Shown: positions 25,040-35,723 of the stretch, one piece after another
How the letters are laid out: every line of letters begins with the position of its first letter
How positions within the stretch are numbered: the first letter of the stretch is position 1
From: an uncultured Propionibacteriaceae bacterium
Lineage (GTDB): Bacteria > Actinomycetota > Actinomycetes > Propionibacteriales > Propionibacteriaceae
DNA length: 64,000 nt
Reading direction: 5' to 3'
Assembly (NCBI GenBank): GCA_937965785.1
Contig: CALCKT010000070.1
Location: forward strand, 1 to 64,000
Notes under the pieces: model-generated
The model's database searches: none
Told to the model about the DNA's origin: nothing
Seen by the model: the letters and a program-made list of their open reading frames with translations, nothing else
Position numbers and translations under genes: made by a program

Positions 25040-27100
25040 TCAGGCCTGCGGAACATCGCGGGCGATCTCGTCGAGCCAGATGCGCGGCCCGACGTCGGAG
25101 GGCATCCGCCAGTCGCCGCGCGGCGACAGGGAACCGCCGGGAACCACCTTCGGGCCGTTCGGGAGGGTGCTGCGCTTGAACTGGTTCGTGGTGAAACGCC
25201 GCACGAAAACCTCCAGCCAGTGACGGATCGCCGCCAGGTCGTAGGAGTGACGATCCTCCTCGGGAAGCCCTGCCGGCCAGTGTCCTGCGGCCGCGTCGCG
25301 CCATGCGTGATGGGCCAGGAACGCGATCTTCCGGGGACGCAGGCCGTGGCGCAGCAGGTGGTACAGAGTGAAGTCCTGCAACTCGTAGGGGCCGATCGTC
25401 GCCTGGGTGGACTGCGGAACCTCACCCGGCTTCGTGGGGATCAGTTCAGGGGTGATCTCGGTGCCCAGCACGGAGTCGAGCACCTCGTTCACCTGCTCGT
25501 CGAACTGGCCGGAAGCGATGACCCAGCGGATCAGGTGCTGGATGAGGGTCTTCGGCACACCCGCGTTGACCCCGTAGTGGCTCATGTGGTCGCCCACACC
25601 GTAGGTGCACCATCCCAGGGCCAGCTCCGACAGGTCACCCGTGCCGACGACGATCCCGCCGTGATGGTTGGCGGCGCGGAACAGGAAGTCGTAGCGGATC
25701 CCCGCCTGGACGTTCTCGAAGGTGATGTCGTAGGTGTCGGCGCCCTCGGCGTAAGGGTGCCCGAGGTCCGCGAGCATCTGCGTGGCCAGGGGGCGGATGT
25801 CGACTGTGGCGAAACTCACCCCCAGAGCCTCCGAGAGGGCCTGCGCGTTGCTGCGGGTGTGCTCGGTCGTGGCGAACCCCGGCATCGTCCAGGCCAGAAT
25901 GTGGGTGCGGGGCAGGCCCAGCCGGTCGCAGGCCTTCGCCGCGACGATCAACGCGTGGGTGGAATCAAGGCCCCCCGAGACGCCGATGCAGAGTTTCGGC
26001 GCCCGCGCCGGGTCCCCGCCACCGATGGCCAGCATCCGCCGCTCCAGACCCGAGACCTGGATGTTGTAGCCCTCGTAGCAGTCCTGCTCCAGGCGGTCGG
26101 GGTCGTTGGGGACGAAGGGGAAGCGGTCCAGGGGCCGCAGCAGACCGAGGTCCCCGCTCGGCGGGACGGCCTCGAACTCGATGGTGGAGAAGAAGCTGCT
26201 GAACCGTTGCCGGTTGTCGTCGAAGGAGCCCTGCCGCATCCGTTCCTGCCGGATCCGGTCCAGGTCCACATCCGCGACGGTGAGCTGCGCCTCGTGGGGA
26301 AAACGCTCGCCCTCGGCGAGAAGGGAACCCATCTCGTGGATCATGGTGTGGCCGTCCCAGGCCAGATCGGTCGTCGACTCCCCGAACATCGCCGCGGCGT
26401 ACACGTAGGCCCCGAGGCAGCGCTTGGCCGCCGCGGCTGCCAAGGCCCGCCGGTCGGCGGCCCGGCCGATCGTGATGGGGGAGGCGGACAGGTTCATCAG
26501 CACCGTCGCTCCCCCCAGGGCCGCCTCGTGGCTGGGTGGGATCGGCACCCACAGGTCCTCGCAGATCTCGAAGTGGATCTTCAGGTCCGGCAGGTCCGTG
26601 GCGGAGAAGAGCAGTTCGCCGCCGAACGGGATCGGTTCGTCGCTCCACTCGGGGATCAGCACGGAGTCGCCGGGGCTCCCCTCACCGGAGGCGAACTGTC
26701 GTTTCTCATAGAACTCGCGGTAGTTCGCCAGGTAGTTCTTCGGCACCACACCCAGCACCCGGCCCCGGTGGATCACCACCGCGCAGTTGTACAGCCGGTG
26801 TCGCAGCCTCACCGGTGCCCCGACGGCGAACAGTGGGCCGAGTTCCGCTGTCTCGGCGGCGATCCGGGCCACCGCCTCGACGACGGCGTCGAGCAGCGAG
26901 TCGTTGAGCAGCAGGTCGTCAATGGCGTAGCCGCTGAGTGAGAGTTCCGGGAACACCAGGGCCGCCACGCCCTGGTCGTGGGCCTGCCGTACGGCGGCGA
27001 TGGTGCGTTCCGCGTTGCTGGCCGGGTCGAAGTCGGCGACGGGCAGTGTTGCGGCGGCGACCCGCGCGAACCCCTGGGCGTAGAGGTTGAAGAAGTCCAT
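25040..27100 (-). CDS. nadE: Glutamine-dependent NAD+ synthetase
   Basis: The 686-residue enzyme makes NAD+ from nicotinic acid adenine dinucleotide, using ammonia from glutamine. The N-terminal nitrilase-fold glutaminase has the Glu-Lys-Cys triad at E52 (FPELSLSGY), K121 (PKNYLANYREF) and C180 (EICEDLW). The C-terminal synthetase has the ATP loop SGGLDS (375-380). The ATG at 27100 is chosen because the family starts MDFFNLYAQGF. The frame stays open far upstream, antisense to glmS, which is chance. Confidence 0.96.
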   Translation of the reverse strand: MDFFNLYAQGFARVAAATLPVADFDPASNAERTIAAVRQAHDQGVAALVFPELSLSGYAIDDLLLNDSLLDAVVEAVARIAAETAELGPLFAVGAPVRLRHRLYNCAVVIHRGRVLGVVPKNYLANYREFYEKRQFASGEGSPGDSVLIPEWSDEPIPFGGELLFSATDLPDLKIHFEICEDLWVPIPPSHEAALGGATVLMNLSASPITIGRAADRRALAAAAAKRCLGAYVYAAAMFGESTTDLAWDGHTMIHEMGSLLAEGERFPHEAQLTVADVDLDRIRQERMRQGSFDDNRQRFSSFFSTIEFEAVPPSGDLGLLRPLDRFPFVPNDPDRLEQDCYEGYNIQVSGLERRMLAIGGGDPARAPKLCIGVSGGLDSTHALIVAAKACDRLGLPRTHILAWTMPGFATTEHTRSNAQALSEALGVSFATVDIRPLATQMLADLGHPYAEGADTYDITFENVQAGIRYDFLFRAANHHGGIVVGTGDLSELALGWCTYGVGDHMSHYGVNAGVPKTLIQHLIRWVIASGQFDEQVNEVLDSVLGTEITPELIPTKPGEVPQSTQATIGPYELQDFTLYHLLRHGLRPRKIAFLAHHAWRDAAAGHWPAGLPEEDRHSYDLAAIRHWLEVFVRRFTTNQFKRSTLPNGPKVVPGGSLSPRGDWRMPSDVGPRIWLDEIARDVPQA

Positions 27101-27106
27101 ACGGGA

Positions 27107-27112
27107 AGCATA
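27107..27112 (-). promoter_or_regulatory. -10 hexamer for leaderless nadE
   Basis: TATGCT ends 6 bases before the nadE ATG with no ribosome-binding site between. Confidence 0.5.
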
Positions 27113-27272
27113 GAGGCACGGGTCGTGGCCCCACCGGCCCAGTGAGCCGCTGCCGCCGCGGACCGTCCCGAGGCCGCGCGGGGTCTCGCCCGGCCAATCG
27201 TCAATGAAATCTCGACGATGGTGGTTAATGGGTGGCGCGAAGGTGAGGGTCAAGAAACGTGCAGTTTTGATG

Positions 27273-27278
27273 TACAGT
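27273..27278 (+). promoter_or_regulatory. -10 hexamer for leaderless glmS
   Basis: TACAGT ends 8 bases before the GTG of glmS, with no room for a ribosome-binding site. Confidence 0.5.
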
Positions 27279-27286
27279 TTGCCAAC

Positions 27287-29116
<1,830 letters not shown>

Positions 29117-29130
29117 CCCAGGGCGGGGCC

Positions 29131-29481
29131 ATGATCGTCGGCATCGGCACGGACCTGTGCGTCATCGAGCGGTTCGAGGCGATGCTGAGGCGTCGCCCCG
29201 GGATCGCCGAGCGCATCCTGACGTCTGGGGAGCGGGCGTTTCCCGTGCAGTCGCAGGCCGCACGGTTCGCGGCGAAGGAGGCTCTCGCCAAGGCGCTCGG
29301 CAGCCCCGGCGGCATGAACTGGCTGGATGTGGAGGTGATCAGGTCCGAGGCCGGGGCGCCCTCGTTCGTGGTGACCGGAACCGTGGCCGAACGGGTGGCG
29401 GAACTGGGCGTCACCCGAATCCACCTCAGCATCTCCCACGACGGCGGGTTCGCCACCGCGACGGTGGTGTGCGAGGCGTGA
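29131..29481 (+). CDS. acpS: Holo-acyl-carrier-protein synthase
   Basis: The 116-residue enzyme moves 4'-phosphopantetheine from CoA to acyl carrier proteins. It has the family start MIVGIGTDLCVIERF with the metal-binding Asp, and FAAKEALAKALG. It lies 14 bases after glmS and overlaps the next gene (GTGA), so the three are probably one operon. Confidence 0.95.
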   Translation: MIVGIGTDLCVIERFEAMLRRRPGIAERILTSGERAFPVQSQAARFAAKEALAKALGSPGGMNWLDVEVIRSEAGAPSFVVTGTVAERVAELGVTRIHLSISHDGGFATATVVCEA

Positions 29482-30263
29482 CCGGTGTCGTGACCGCCGG
29501 GGAGATCGCGGCCTGGTGGCCGGTCCCGGGGGCGGAGAGCCACAAGTACACGCGCGGCGTGGTCGGAATCGACGCCGGGTCGCCGCAGTACCCGGGGGCC
29601 GCGTTGCTGGCGATCGCGGGCGCGCTCGGGACCGGTCCCGGGATGGTGCGCTATCTCGGGTCCGCTCCCCGCGACCTCGTGGTGGGGCGGTTTCCGAGCG
29701 TCGTGCTCGCCGATGGGCAGGTCCAGGCCGTGGTCGCAGGATCGGGTTGGGGTGCCCTGGCCGATGCCGCGGCCCGCCTCCGGGATGCGTTGGAGCGGCG
29801 GGTGCCGCTGGTGATCGACGCGGACGCGCTCAGGTTGCTGCCCGCCGACCTGCCCGCCGAAACCCTCCTGACCCCCCACGCGGGTGAACTGGCCCGGCTC
29901 CTCGGGGTGGAGCGCGGCGAGATCGAGGCCGACCCGGTGGCCGCCGCGGTCCTTGCCGCAGGTCGGTTCAAGGCGACGGTGCTCCTCAAGGGGGCGGTCC
30001 AGCCGGTGGCCTCACCCGATGGCTCCGCGCGACTGGCCCTGCCCGGCCCCGCGTGGACGGCGCAGGCCGGTTCCGGCGACGTGCTGGCCGGGGCCTGCGG
30101 CACCCTGCTGGCCGCAGGTCTGCCCGCTGGGCGGGCAGGGCTGATGGCCGCCAGTCTCCAGGCGCTCACCGCGTCGCGTTTCCCCGGGCCGTACCCGCCC
30201 GATGTGCAGGCGTCGCGTTTCCCCGAGGTGGTCTGGGGGCTCCTGGCTCCCGATCAGCAATGA
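29478..30263 (+). CDS. nnrD: ADP/ATP-dependent NAD(P)H-hydrate dehydratase
   Basis: The 261-residue protein repairs hydrated NAD(P)H. It has the ribokinase-like fold motifs LTPHAGELARLL, VLLKGA and AGSGDVLAG. It contains only the dehydratase domain; the epimerase domain that is fused in many bacteria is absent, so an NnrE-type epimerase would have to be elsewhere. The GTG start overlaps the acpS stop. The gene normally leads on to alr and tsaE in actinobacteria. Here an accessory segment begins. Confidence 0.88.
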   Translation: MTGVVTAGEIAAWWPVPGAESHKYTRGVVGIDAGSPQYPGAALLAIAGALGTGPGMVRYLGSAPRDLVVGRFPSVVLADGQVQAVVAGSGWGALADAAARLRDALERRVPLVIDADALRLLPADLPAETLLTPHAGELARLLGVERGEIEADPVAAAVLAAGRFKATVLLKGAVQPVASPDGSARLALPGPAWTAQAGSGDVLAGACGTLLAAGLPAGRAGLMAASLQALTASRFPGPYPPDVQASRFPEVVWGLLAPDQQ

Positions 30264-30407
30264 CTACAGACACCGGTTGAAACCGCCCAGTCTCGAGTCA
30301 AAGCGTATACGGCTCAGGCGCTCCTCACTGTAGAGCGAATACAACTTGGTCATCCACCATCAATGCGCAAGACGAGTCGTGATAGTGAGATGTGACGCCG
30401 ACTCCAA

Positions 30408-30953
30408 TCATAGCTGATCAACCCTCCTGTATATTCTAGAACCGGCGCCCCTTTGAAGGACACCTTCATCCACCATCATTCTCCTGATTTCCACAATATC
30501 AACCCTTGATGTTGTGGCTCTGTCGAGATATGCATTCAGCGCTTCTTCATGAAACGTTGATCTGTCAGGCAGGACTTTCAAGACGAATTGGCAGAACTCT
30601 TTGAATCGGCGCGGAGAGGTCGGCAAGCCAGAAATGAGACTGCCTGAAACGAACGCCTTGCAAGTCGGGTACTGTTTCAGGGCGGAAAGGACTGGCGAAT
30701 TCCTCTCGAACAAGTCGTAAGCACTTGCGAAGGTGTCGTGACAGATACACGTGCTCTCGTGGCGTTCGACTATGAGTCCCATGGCCAAGAGCTGCGCCTT
30801 GCTCTTCAGCCCCACTGATGAGCTTTCGTGAAGCCCGACAGATTCACAGGTGTCGCGGTCCGAAATCACTCGTGAGGCTTGCGTAAGCACTTCAAGCAGT
30901 TCTCTGCTCGACAGGGCTTTGAGCAAGGATTCGGGGGTCAGTTTCTTCATCAT
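30408..30953 (-). CDS. DUF2087-domain protein, probable DNA-binding regulator
   Basis: The 181-residue protein has a helical N-terminal half that could be a winged helix (about 1-70) and a C-terminal DUF2087-like region (about 115-175; FCQFVLKVLPDRSTFHEEAL, then VEIRRMMVDEGVLQR and YRR at the end). Base composition is clearly lower in GC than neighbours. The start is uncertain: two ATGs (30953 and 30950) lack a ribosome-binding site, and a TTG at 30998 would be longer. Two palindromes lie just upstream, suggesting self-regulation. Confidence 0.6.
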   Translation of the reverse strand: MMKKLTPESLLKALSSRELLEVLTQASRVISDRDTCESVGLHESSSVGLKSKAQLLAMGLIVERHESTCICHDTFASAYDLFERNSPVLSALKQYPTCKAFVSGSLISGLPTSPRRFKEFCQFVLKVLPDRSTFHEEALNAYLDRATTSRVDIVEIRRMMVDEGVLQRGAGSRIYRRVDQL

Positions 30954-30980
30954 TGGTGGAAGTGGGATGCGCCCCGGACG

Positions 30981-31013
30981 GTGGGACACATCCCACAATT
31001 TTCAACTAGTTGA
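30981..31013 (-). promoter_or_regulatory. Two palindromes upstream of the DUF2087 gene
   Basis: GTGGGA-N4-TCCCAC (30981-30996) and the perfect 12-bp palindrome TCAACTAGTTGA (31002-31013) lie within 60 bases of the start. They look like operator sites. Confidence 0.4.
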
Positions 31014-31192
31014 CTTCGGAGGCCAGTTCGGATGTGGAAGCATCCCAAGCTTCAAGTTGTTGGGCTAATTAATTGCACGCTACCAGTCCTTGGGGGATGA
31101 CACAAGGCCTCGACGAGACTCACACATGGCCCCGCGCGGATAGGCTCCGCGTCTCACGTATTTTCCCCGGGAACTGAGGTCATCGAATGATA
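31014..31192. other. Low-GC intergenic stretch, no gene seen
   Basis: I looked for tRNA, small RNA and coding signal and see none that I can support. It separates the DUF2087 gene from the inverted-repeat element. Confidence 0.4.
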
Positions 31193-31411
31193 GTTAACTT
31201 TCATCTAGGCTGGCTAAGCTGTACGTTTCCGGTGTTGGGTGATGAGATGTTCTCTCGCCATTGAGGCTTATTCACGGCCATCCTCAAGCGCGCTCTGAGT
31301 AGGGGTTTCGCTAGTCGACACGTCGCCTGTGAATAAGCCTCAGCATTCTCAAGCCCGACGGTCAATCCAGACCCTGACCAAAACCAATCCAAACCCTGAC
31401 CGAAAGTTAAC
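31193..31411. mobile_element. 219-bp nested inverted-repeat element, MITE-like
   Basis: The outer ends are a perfect 10-bp inverted repeat (GTTAACTTTC at 31193-31202, its complement at 31402-31411). About 60 bases inside each end is a perfect 14-bp inverted repeat (TGAGGCTTATTCAC at 31262-31275, complement at 31329-31342). The spacing between outer and inner arms is almost the same on both sides (69 and 69-70 bases). No coding capacity. This resembles a miniature element or IS remnant with terminal and subterminal transposase sites. No flanking target duplication is obvious. Confidence 0.5.
31363..31401. repeat. Two direct repeats of 17 bp inside the inverted-repeat element
   Basis: CAATCCAGACCCTGACC (31363-31379) and CAATCCAAACCCTGACC (31385-31401) differ at one base with a 22-bp period, placed at one end of the element. 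Confidence 0.75.
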
Positions 31412-31632
31412 CTCGCGATCCCGCGGTGTGATGGGGGAAGGCGAGGCGCGGATCGGGCCCCGTCAAGACCGGCTGTTTCGACCCGCGAACGTCAACGAGC
31501 CGGTTGCGTCGAAACCGTGGGGCTCGGGGAACCCTGCTCGGTGGCGCCAGGGATGGTTTCATGCGGGCGGGTCCGGCCCGGCAAGCGCGGAGCGCCATGA
31601 TCCTGGTCGGCCTGCTCGTGGCGGATCCTCAA

Positions 31633-31666
31633 ATTATGGCGGTTCGCCTCCAAAATGATGTAGGTT
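31633..31666 (+). promoter_or_regulatory. Candidate TetR operator and leaderless promoter of the MFS gene
   Basis: An imperfect palindrome ATTATGGCGG-N4-CCTCCAAAAT (31633-31656, 8 of 10 arm bases pair) sits just upstream of a -10-like TAGGTT (31661-31666), which ends 6 bases before the GTG. The TetR-type gene downstream in the same operon is the likely binder. Confidence 0.45.
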
Positions 31667-31672
31667 GACCTT

Positions 31673-32926
31673 GTGACAACCAACGAAGCCAAACCACAGG
31701 GGACGTCGAAGTCCCAGATCCCTCTGCTGCTCGGGACCGTGCTCATCGTTTACGTGGGTCAGATGACCCTCAGCCCGATCATCGCCCCCCTTTCCCGCAG
31801 GCTTGGCATGCCCGAATGGCAGTTGGGCGTGACCATCTCGGCCGCCGCCGTCATGGTGGTGCTCACCTCCGGGTTCTGGGGGCGAAGAGCCCAATCGAAG
31901 GGATTCAAACCCGTGCTCCTGGCGGCCCTGGCGCTCGGCATCGTGACCATGATCCTGTTCTCCGGGCTGGCCGCCGCCGGCATGCAGGGGCTGCTCACGG
32001 GCACCGTTTTGTTCCTGCTGTTCGTGCTGCTGCGAGGAATCGGTTTCGGGACCGCTATCGCAGCTGTGCCGCCCACGGCCCAGGCCTACATAGCCGAGTT
32101 CACGCCCGAGGGTCCGGCCCGCGTCAAGGGAATGGCCGGGGTCGGTGCGGTGCAGGGAATCGCCAGCATCCTCGGGGCGATCGTGGGTGGAGCCCTGGCC
32201 GGATTCGGCCTGCTGACCCCCATAATCGTCGTGCCCGTGCTGATCGGGATCGCCATGCTGCTCGTGCTGGCCTGCCTGCACGGCGGGGCGGGCAGTCGGC
32301 TCGTGGAGAGCCCGATCCGGGTGAGCCCCATGGACAAGCGGGTTCTGCCCTTCCTGGTGGCGGGTTTCGGCACCTTCACCGCCCTTGGTTTCATTCAGAA
32401 CACGGCCAGCTTCATCATCATGGACAGGTTCCATCTGGATGAGGTCGCGGGCGGTCAGCTGTCCGGTGTCGTCATGTTGGCGATCGGGGTCGGCATGATC
32501 ATTGCCCAGGCCGTCGTCGTGCCCGTCACCAAGTGGGCGCCGCCGATGCTGCTGCGCGTCGGTGCGGTGGTCGGCACCATCGGGTTCGTGGTGATGCTGC
32601 CTGAGGCGGAACTCTGGGTGATGTTCGTATCGGCCCTGCTGATCGGTCTGGGAATCGGCATAGCGATGCCCGGCTACACCTCCGGCCCCACCATGCTGGT
32701 CGAGCACGACGAACAGGGCGGGCTCGCCGGGGTGATCGGCGCCACCAACGGTCTCACCTACGTTCTCGCCCCGACACTCAGCACCCTCTTCTACGGCTGG
32801 TGGCGGCCGCTGCCCGTCATCGTTTCCGTCGTGGTCCTGGGAATCGTTGCGGTGTTCGTCCTGGTGCATCCCGCCTTCCGCAACTTCCGTCCCAGCTCGG
32901 AGATCGCAGTGAAGGAGGGGGTCTGA
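31673..32926 (+). CDS. Major facilitator superfamily transporter
   Basis: The 417-residue protein has 12 predicted membrane spans and a short hydrophilic N-terminus. The loop GRRAQSKGFKPVLL resembles the MFS signature between spans 2 and 3. It is probably a drug or metabolite exporter, as it is paired with a TetR-type regulator that starts within its stop codon (TGATG). Substrate unknown. The GTG start is probably leaderless. Confidence 0.85.
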   Translation: MTTNEAKPQGTSKSQIPLLLGTVLIVYVGQMTLSPIIAPLSRRLGMPEWQLGVTISAAAVMVVLTSGFWGRRAQSKGFKPVLLAALALGIVTMILFSGLAAAGMQGLLTGTVLFLLFVLLRGIGFGTAIAAVPPTAQAYIAEFTPEGPARVKGMAGVGAVQGIASILGAIVGGALAGFGLLTPIIVVPVLIGIAMLLVLACLHGGAGSRLVESPIRVSPMDKRVLPFLVAGFGTFTALGFIQNTASFIIMDRFHLDEVAGGQLSGVVMLAIGVGMIIAQAVVVPVTKWAPPMLLRVGAVVGTIGFVVMLPEAELWVMFVSALLIGLGIGIAMPGYTSGPTMLVEHDEQGGLAGVIGATNGLTYVLAPTLSTLFYGWWRPLPVIVSVVVLGIVAVFVLVHPAFRNFRPSSEIAVKEGV

Positions 32927-33591
32927 TGGCTGAAGGAACGCGGCGTGGCCGTCCGCCGTGCCTCACAAGGGAGGCCGTGGCCAGGGCGGTGCTCGATGTG
33001 GGGTTCCCGCAGTTGACCTTCACCGCAGTCCGGGAACGCCTCGGGGTGGGGGAGAGCACCTTGTTCCGCTATGCGCCTGACCGCGACGAATTGGTGCGTC
33101 TGGGGCTCGGCCTGGCGATGGAGTCGGTGGAGATGCCCCCGCGGCAGGGGCCGTGGCGGCAGGTGCTCACCGACTACGCCGTCTTCGCCTGGCACTTCTG
33201 GGAGGCCCATCCCGGTTCGGCTACCGAGGTGTCGCGAGGGGTTTTCACCCGCGTGATGGTGCAGCTTTCCGATGAACTGTGCTCCTTCCTGATGGAATGC
33301 GGTTTCACGGCTCGCAACGCCCTGCTGACCTGCGACCTGGTCTTCGACATGGTGGTGGACAACCGTCGCGGGGTGGAACACATGGACGGGTTGCTGGCCG
33401 AAACCGGTCCAGAACGCGACGACATGAAAAGGCAATGGGTACCGGATGAACCGGACGAGAACCCCGTCCCCGGCTGGGAGAAGATCCGCCAGGCCAAGCT
33501 TGAGGCGGTCAACCTGCCGCCCTTCGATTGGTTCATGAAGAAACTGGAGGTGATCCTCGACGGGGTGGCAGCGTCTCTGGCCCCTGCCTAG
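32926..33591 (+). CDS. TetR-family transcriptional regulator
   Basis: The 221-residue protein starts with a basic arm (RRGRPPCLTREAVARAVLDV) and a helix-turn-helix (about 38-60, LTFTAVRERLGVGESTLFRY), then a ligand-binding domain. It overlaps the MFS gene by one base and likely represses the pair from the palindrome at 31633. Confidence 0.85.
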   Translation: MAEGTRRGRPPCLTREAVARAVLDVGFPQLTFTAVRERLGVGESTLFRYAPDRDELVRLGLGLAMESVEMPPRQGPWRQVLTDYAVFAWHFWEAHPGSATEVSRGVFTRVMVQLSDELCSFLMECGFTARNALLTCDLVFDMVVDNRRGVEHMDGLLAETGPERDDMKRQWVPDEPDENPVPGWEKIRQAKLEAVNLPPFDWFMKKLEVILDGVAASLAPA

Positions 33592-33651
33592 AAGAGGGCG
33601 GCGGGGACGGCAACGCCCGGGACCGGCGCCCGCGCTGGTCAGCGTCAGCTC

Positions 33652-35034
33652 TCAGTTGAGCCGCAGTTCATGATCCCCGCAGGCGGCCACGAGTTCGTCG
33701 TCGTGAGTGATGAGCACCACCACCGCCCCGGAGTCGGCCAAGGAACGCAACTGATCAGCGGTGGCGAGCATCGAGGCGTGATCCAGGCCCGACGATGGTT
33801 CGTCGAAGACGTAGATGTCGCGGCGCTGGTTCAGAGCGGCCGCGACCACGGTTCGTTGCTGCTGCCCGCCGGACAGCGAGAGCGGGTGGCGCTCCTCCAA
33901 CCCGGACAGGCGCATCCGTTCCAACAGGTCCGTCGGTTCCTGCGCCGTTTTTCCCGAGCTGATCTCTTCGCGTACGGAATCCGCAAAAAGCTGGAGATTG
34001 ACGTCCTGCATCACCAGGAAACAGCGGTGGCGGCGTGTTTTCGCCGAAAGTTTCGTCCCGTCCATGACCATGTCACCCCGGGGCTTTATCAGGCCCGTCA
34101 GGGCGCGCGCCAAGGTGCTCTTCCCAGCCCCGTTCGGCCCGCTCACCACCGTGATGGCGCCCCGGGGAAGCACGGCGTGGGGGATGTCCAGCACCGGAGT
34201 GCCGCGCCGGTAGGAGAACTGTATGTTCTCCAGGCGTAGCCCATCGGCTTCATCGGGGGCGGAGGGCAGGCCGGGGGAAGCCGTGCGGTGCAGTCTACGC
34301 AGCCCCAGGCGGAGTCTGCTGTCCTCATCGAGGGCGAAGAAGTCGTCGGCACCCCACTCCTCGGTGAGGCAACCCCGCTTCAGCATCAGCACCCGGTCCA
34401 CTCTGCCCGCCAGCCAAGCCAGCCGATGATCCGCCACCAGGATCGTCGCCCCCTCCTCGCGCAGCGTGCCGATCATGTCGTTCAGCTTGTCGATGCTGTC
34501 ACGGTCCAGCCCTGAGGTGGGTTCATCGAGCAGATACAGCTGGGGGCGGTTCACGTGAGCCGCCCCCACCGCTATCCGTTGCCGTTGCCCCCCCGACATG
34601 TGGTGCATCGACGTTCCCATCAGGGGTTTCAAGGAAAGGGCCCGCTCGGCCGCTGCGATGCGTTCGCGGATCTCCTCGACGGGTCTGCCGTAGTTCTCGC
34701 TGGCGAAGGCCATTTCGGAACGGGGATCGGAGCAGAAGAACTGGGTTCGTGGATTCTGCAGCACCGATGAAACCCGTCTGCCGACGGCGGCGAGCCCTTC
34801 AGCGGCCGGTTCCAGCCCCGCGACGCGTACCTTACCCTTGATCGACGCGGGGTGCAGGTGCGGGATCAGAGCGTTGAAGCAGCGCAGCAGGGTGGATTTC
34901 CCGCTTCCGGAACCTCCCGTCAGCAACACGCTCTCGCCGGGTTCGACGACCAGGCCGATGTCTCGCAGGCAGGGTTTCTCACGGGACTGGTACGTGACCT
35001 CCAGATCCGCCACCTCGATCATGGAATTGCTCAT
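33652..35034 (-). CDS. ECF transporter ATPase with two nucleotide-binding domains (cassette 3)
   Basis: The 460-residue protein has two intact ABC domains: GGSGSGKST, MSGGQRQR, LLDEPTSGLD in the first and GPNGAGKST, LSGGQQQR, FDEPSSGLD in the second. The ATG overlaps the stop of the T gene (ATGA). It powers the ECF importer encoded by the two preceding genes, in an operon behind an iron-box-like site. Likely cargo is a metallophore, its metal complex or a precursor; this is inference. Confidence 0.9.
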   Translation of the reverse strand: MSNSMIEVADLEVTYQSREKPCLRDIGLVVEPGESVLLTGGSGSGKSTLLRCFNALIPHLHPASIKGKVRVAGLEPAAEGLAAVGRRVSSVLQNPRTQFFCSDPRSEMAFASENYGRPVEEIRERIAAAERALSLKPLMGTSMHHMSGGQRQRIAVGAAHVNRPQLYLLDEPTSGLDRDSIDKLNDMIGTLREEGATILVADHRLAWLAGRVDRVLMLKRGCLTEEWGADDFFALDEDSRLRLGLRRLHRTASPGLPSAPDEADGLRLENIQFSYRRGTPVLDIPHAVLPRGAITVVSGPNGAGKSTLARALTGLIKPRGDMVMDGTKLSAKTRRHRCFLVMQDVNLQLFADSVREEISSGKTAQEPTDLLERMRLSGLEERHPLSLSGGQQQRTVVAAALNQRRDIYVFDEPSSGLDHASMLATADQLRSLADSGAVVVLITHDDELVAACGDHELRLN

Positions 35035-35723
35035 CCCAGCACCCCGAATCCGTAACCGACAGCAGCCACCGTACCGGCAAGCAGCAGCGCATCCCACACG
35101 GTCAGCCGTAGCTCGGTGATCGTGGTCGGGGAGTTCTGCACGGCCAGGCCGCGGGTCAGCGCCGCCGCCGTCAGGTCATCGCCTCCGCGGATCGCTCCCG
35201 CCAGGAGCGGCACCACGAGGTAGCGGCCGACGCTGACGGGGCGCAGCAGCAGATCGGATGGTCCCCGCAGGTAACCCCTGATCCGCATGGCATCGCCGAT
35301 TGCACGGGCGTTCTCGGCGAGGGTCGGAAGGTAGCGGATCATCACCATGAGCGGGACGGTGAACGCGCTCGGCACGTGCATGCGCCGCAGCGCCGCCAAC
35401 AGCTGGGCCGGGACCAGGGCGGTCACCAGGACCATTCCGAAGAGCCCGGCCAGCAAATACCTCCACAGGAACCTCAAACCGGCGAACAGCGCAGCCAGTC
35501 CCGACCAGCCGGACGAATTCACGGCTTGGCTCAGGCCCAGCATGAACAACGCGCCCGTGATCGCGCCGACCAGCGATCCCCAGCGACGAAGCAGCACGAG
35601 CAGCACCAGCAACAACACCAGCCCCGCCAGTTCCAGCTCATGGGGGGTGCTTGAGAGCAGTAGCGACACCATCACGACGCAGCAGGGAAGCAGCACCCGG
35701 GGGTCGAAGCTGGCCTCAGGCAA
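35031..35723 (-). CDS. ECF transporter T component (cassette 3)
   Basis: The 230-residue membrane protein has about five spans and the coupling region AIGDAMRIRGYLRG, an Ala-Arg-Gly-like motif. The start is a TTG at 35723, six bases after GAAGG and overlapping the S gene stop by 8 bases; the next in-frame candidate is a GTG at 35696. Confidence 0.8.
   Translation of the reverse strand: MPEASFDPRVLLPCCVVMVSLLLSSTPHELELAGLVLLLVLLVLLRRWGSLVGAITGALFMLGLSQAVNSSGWSGLAALFAGLRFLWRYLLAGLFGMVLVTALVPAQLLAALRRMHVPSAFTVPLMVMIRYLPTLAENARAIGDAMRIRGYLRGPSDLLLRPVSVGRYLVVPLLAGAIRGGDDLTAAALTRGLAVQNSPTTITELRLTVWDALLLAGTVAAVGYGFGVLG

Noticed and set aside
31080..31150. Possible tRNA or integration site near the inverted-repeat element
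   Set aside because: No cloverleaf, no TTC-arm consensus; the hairpin-like GC runs do not fold into a tRNA.
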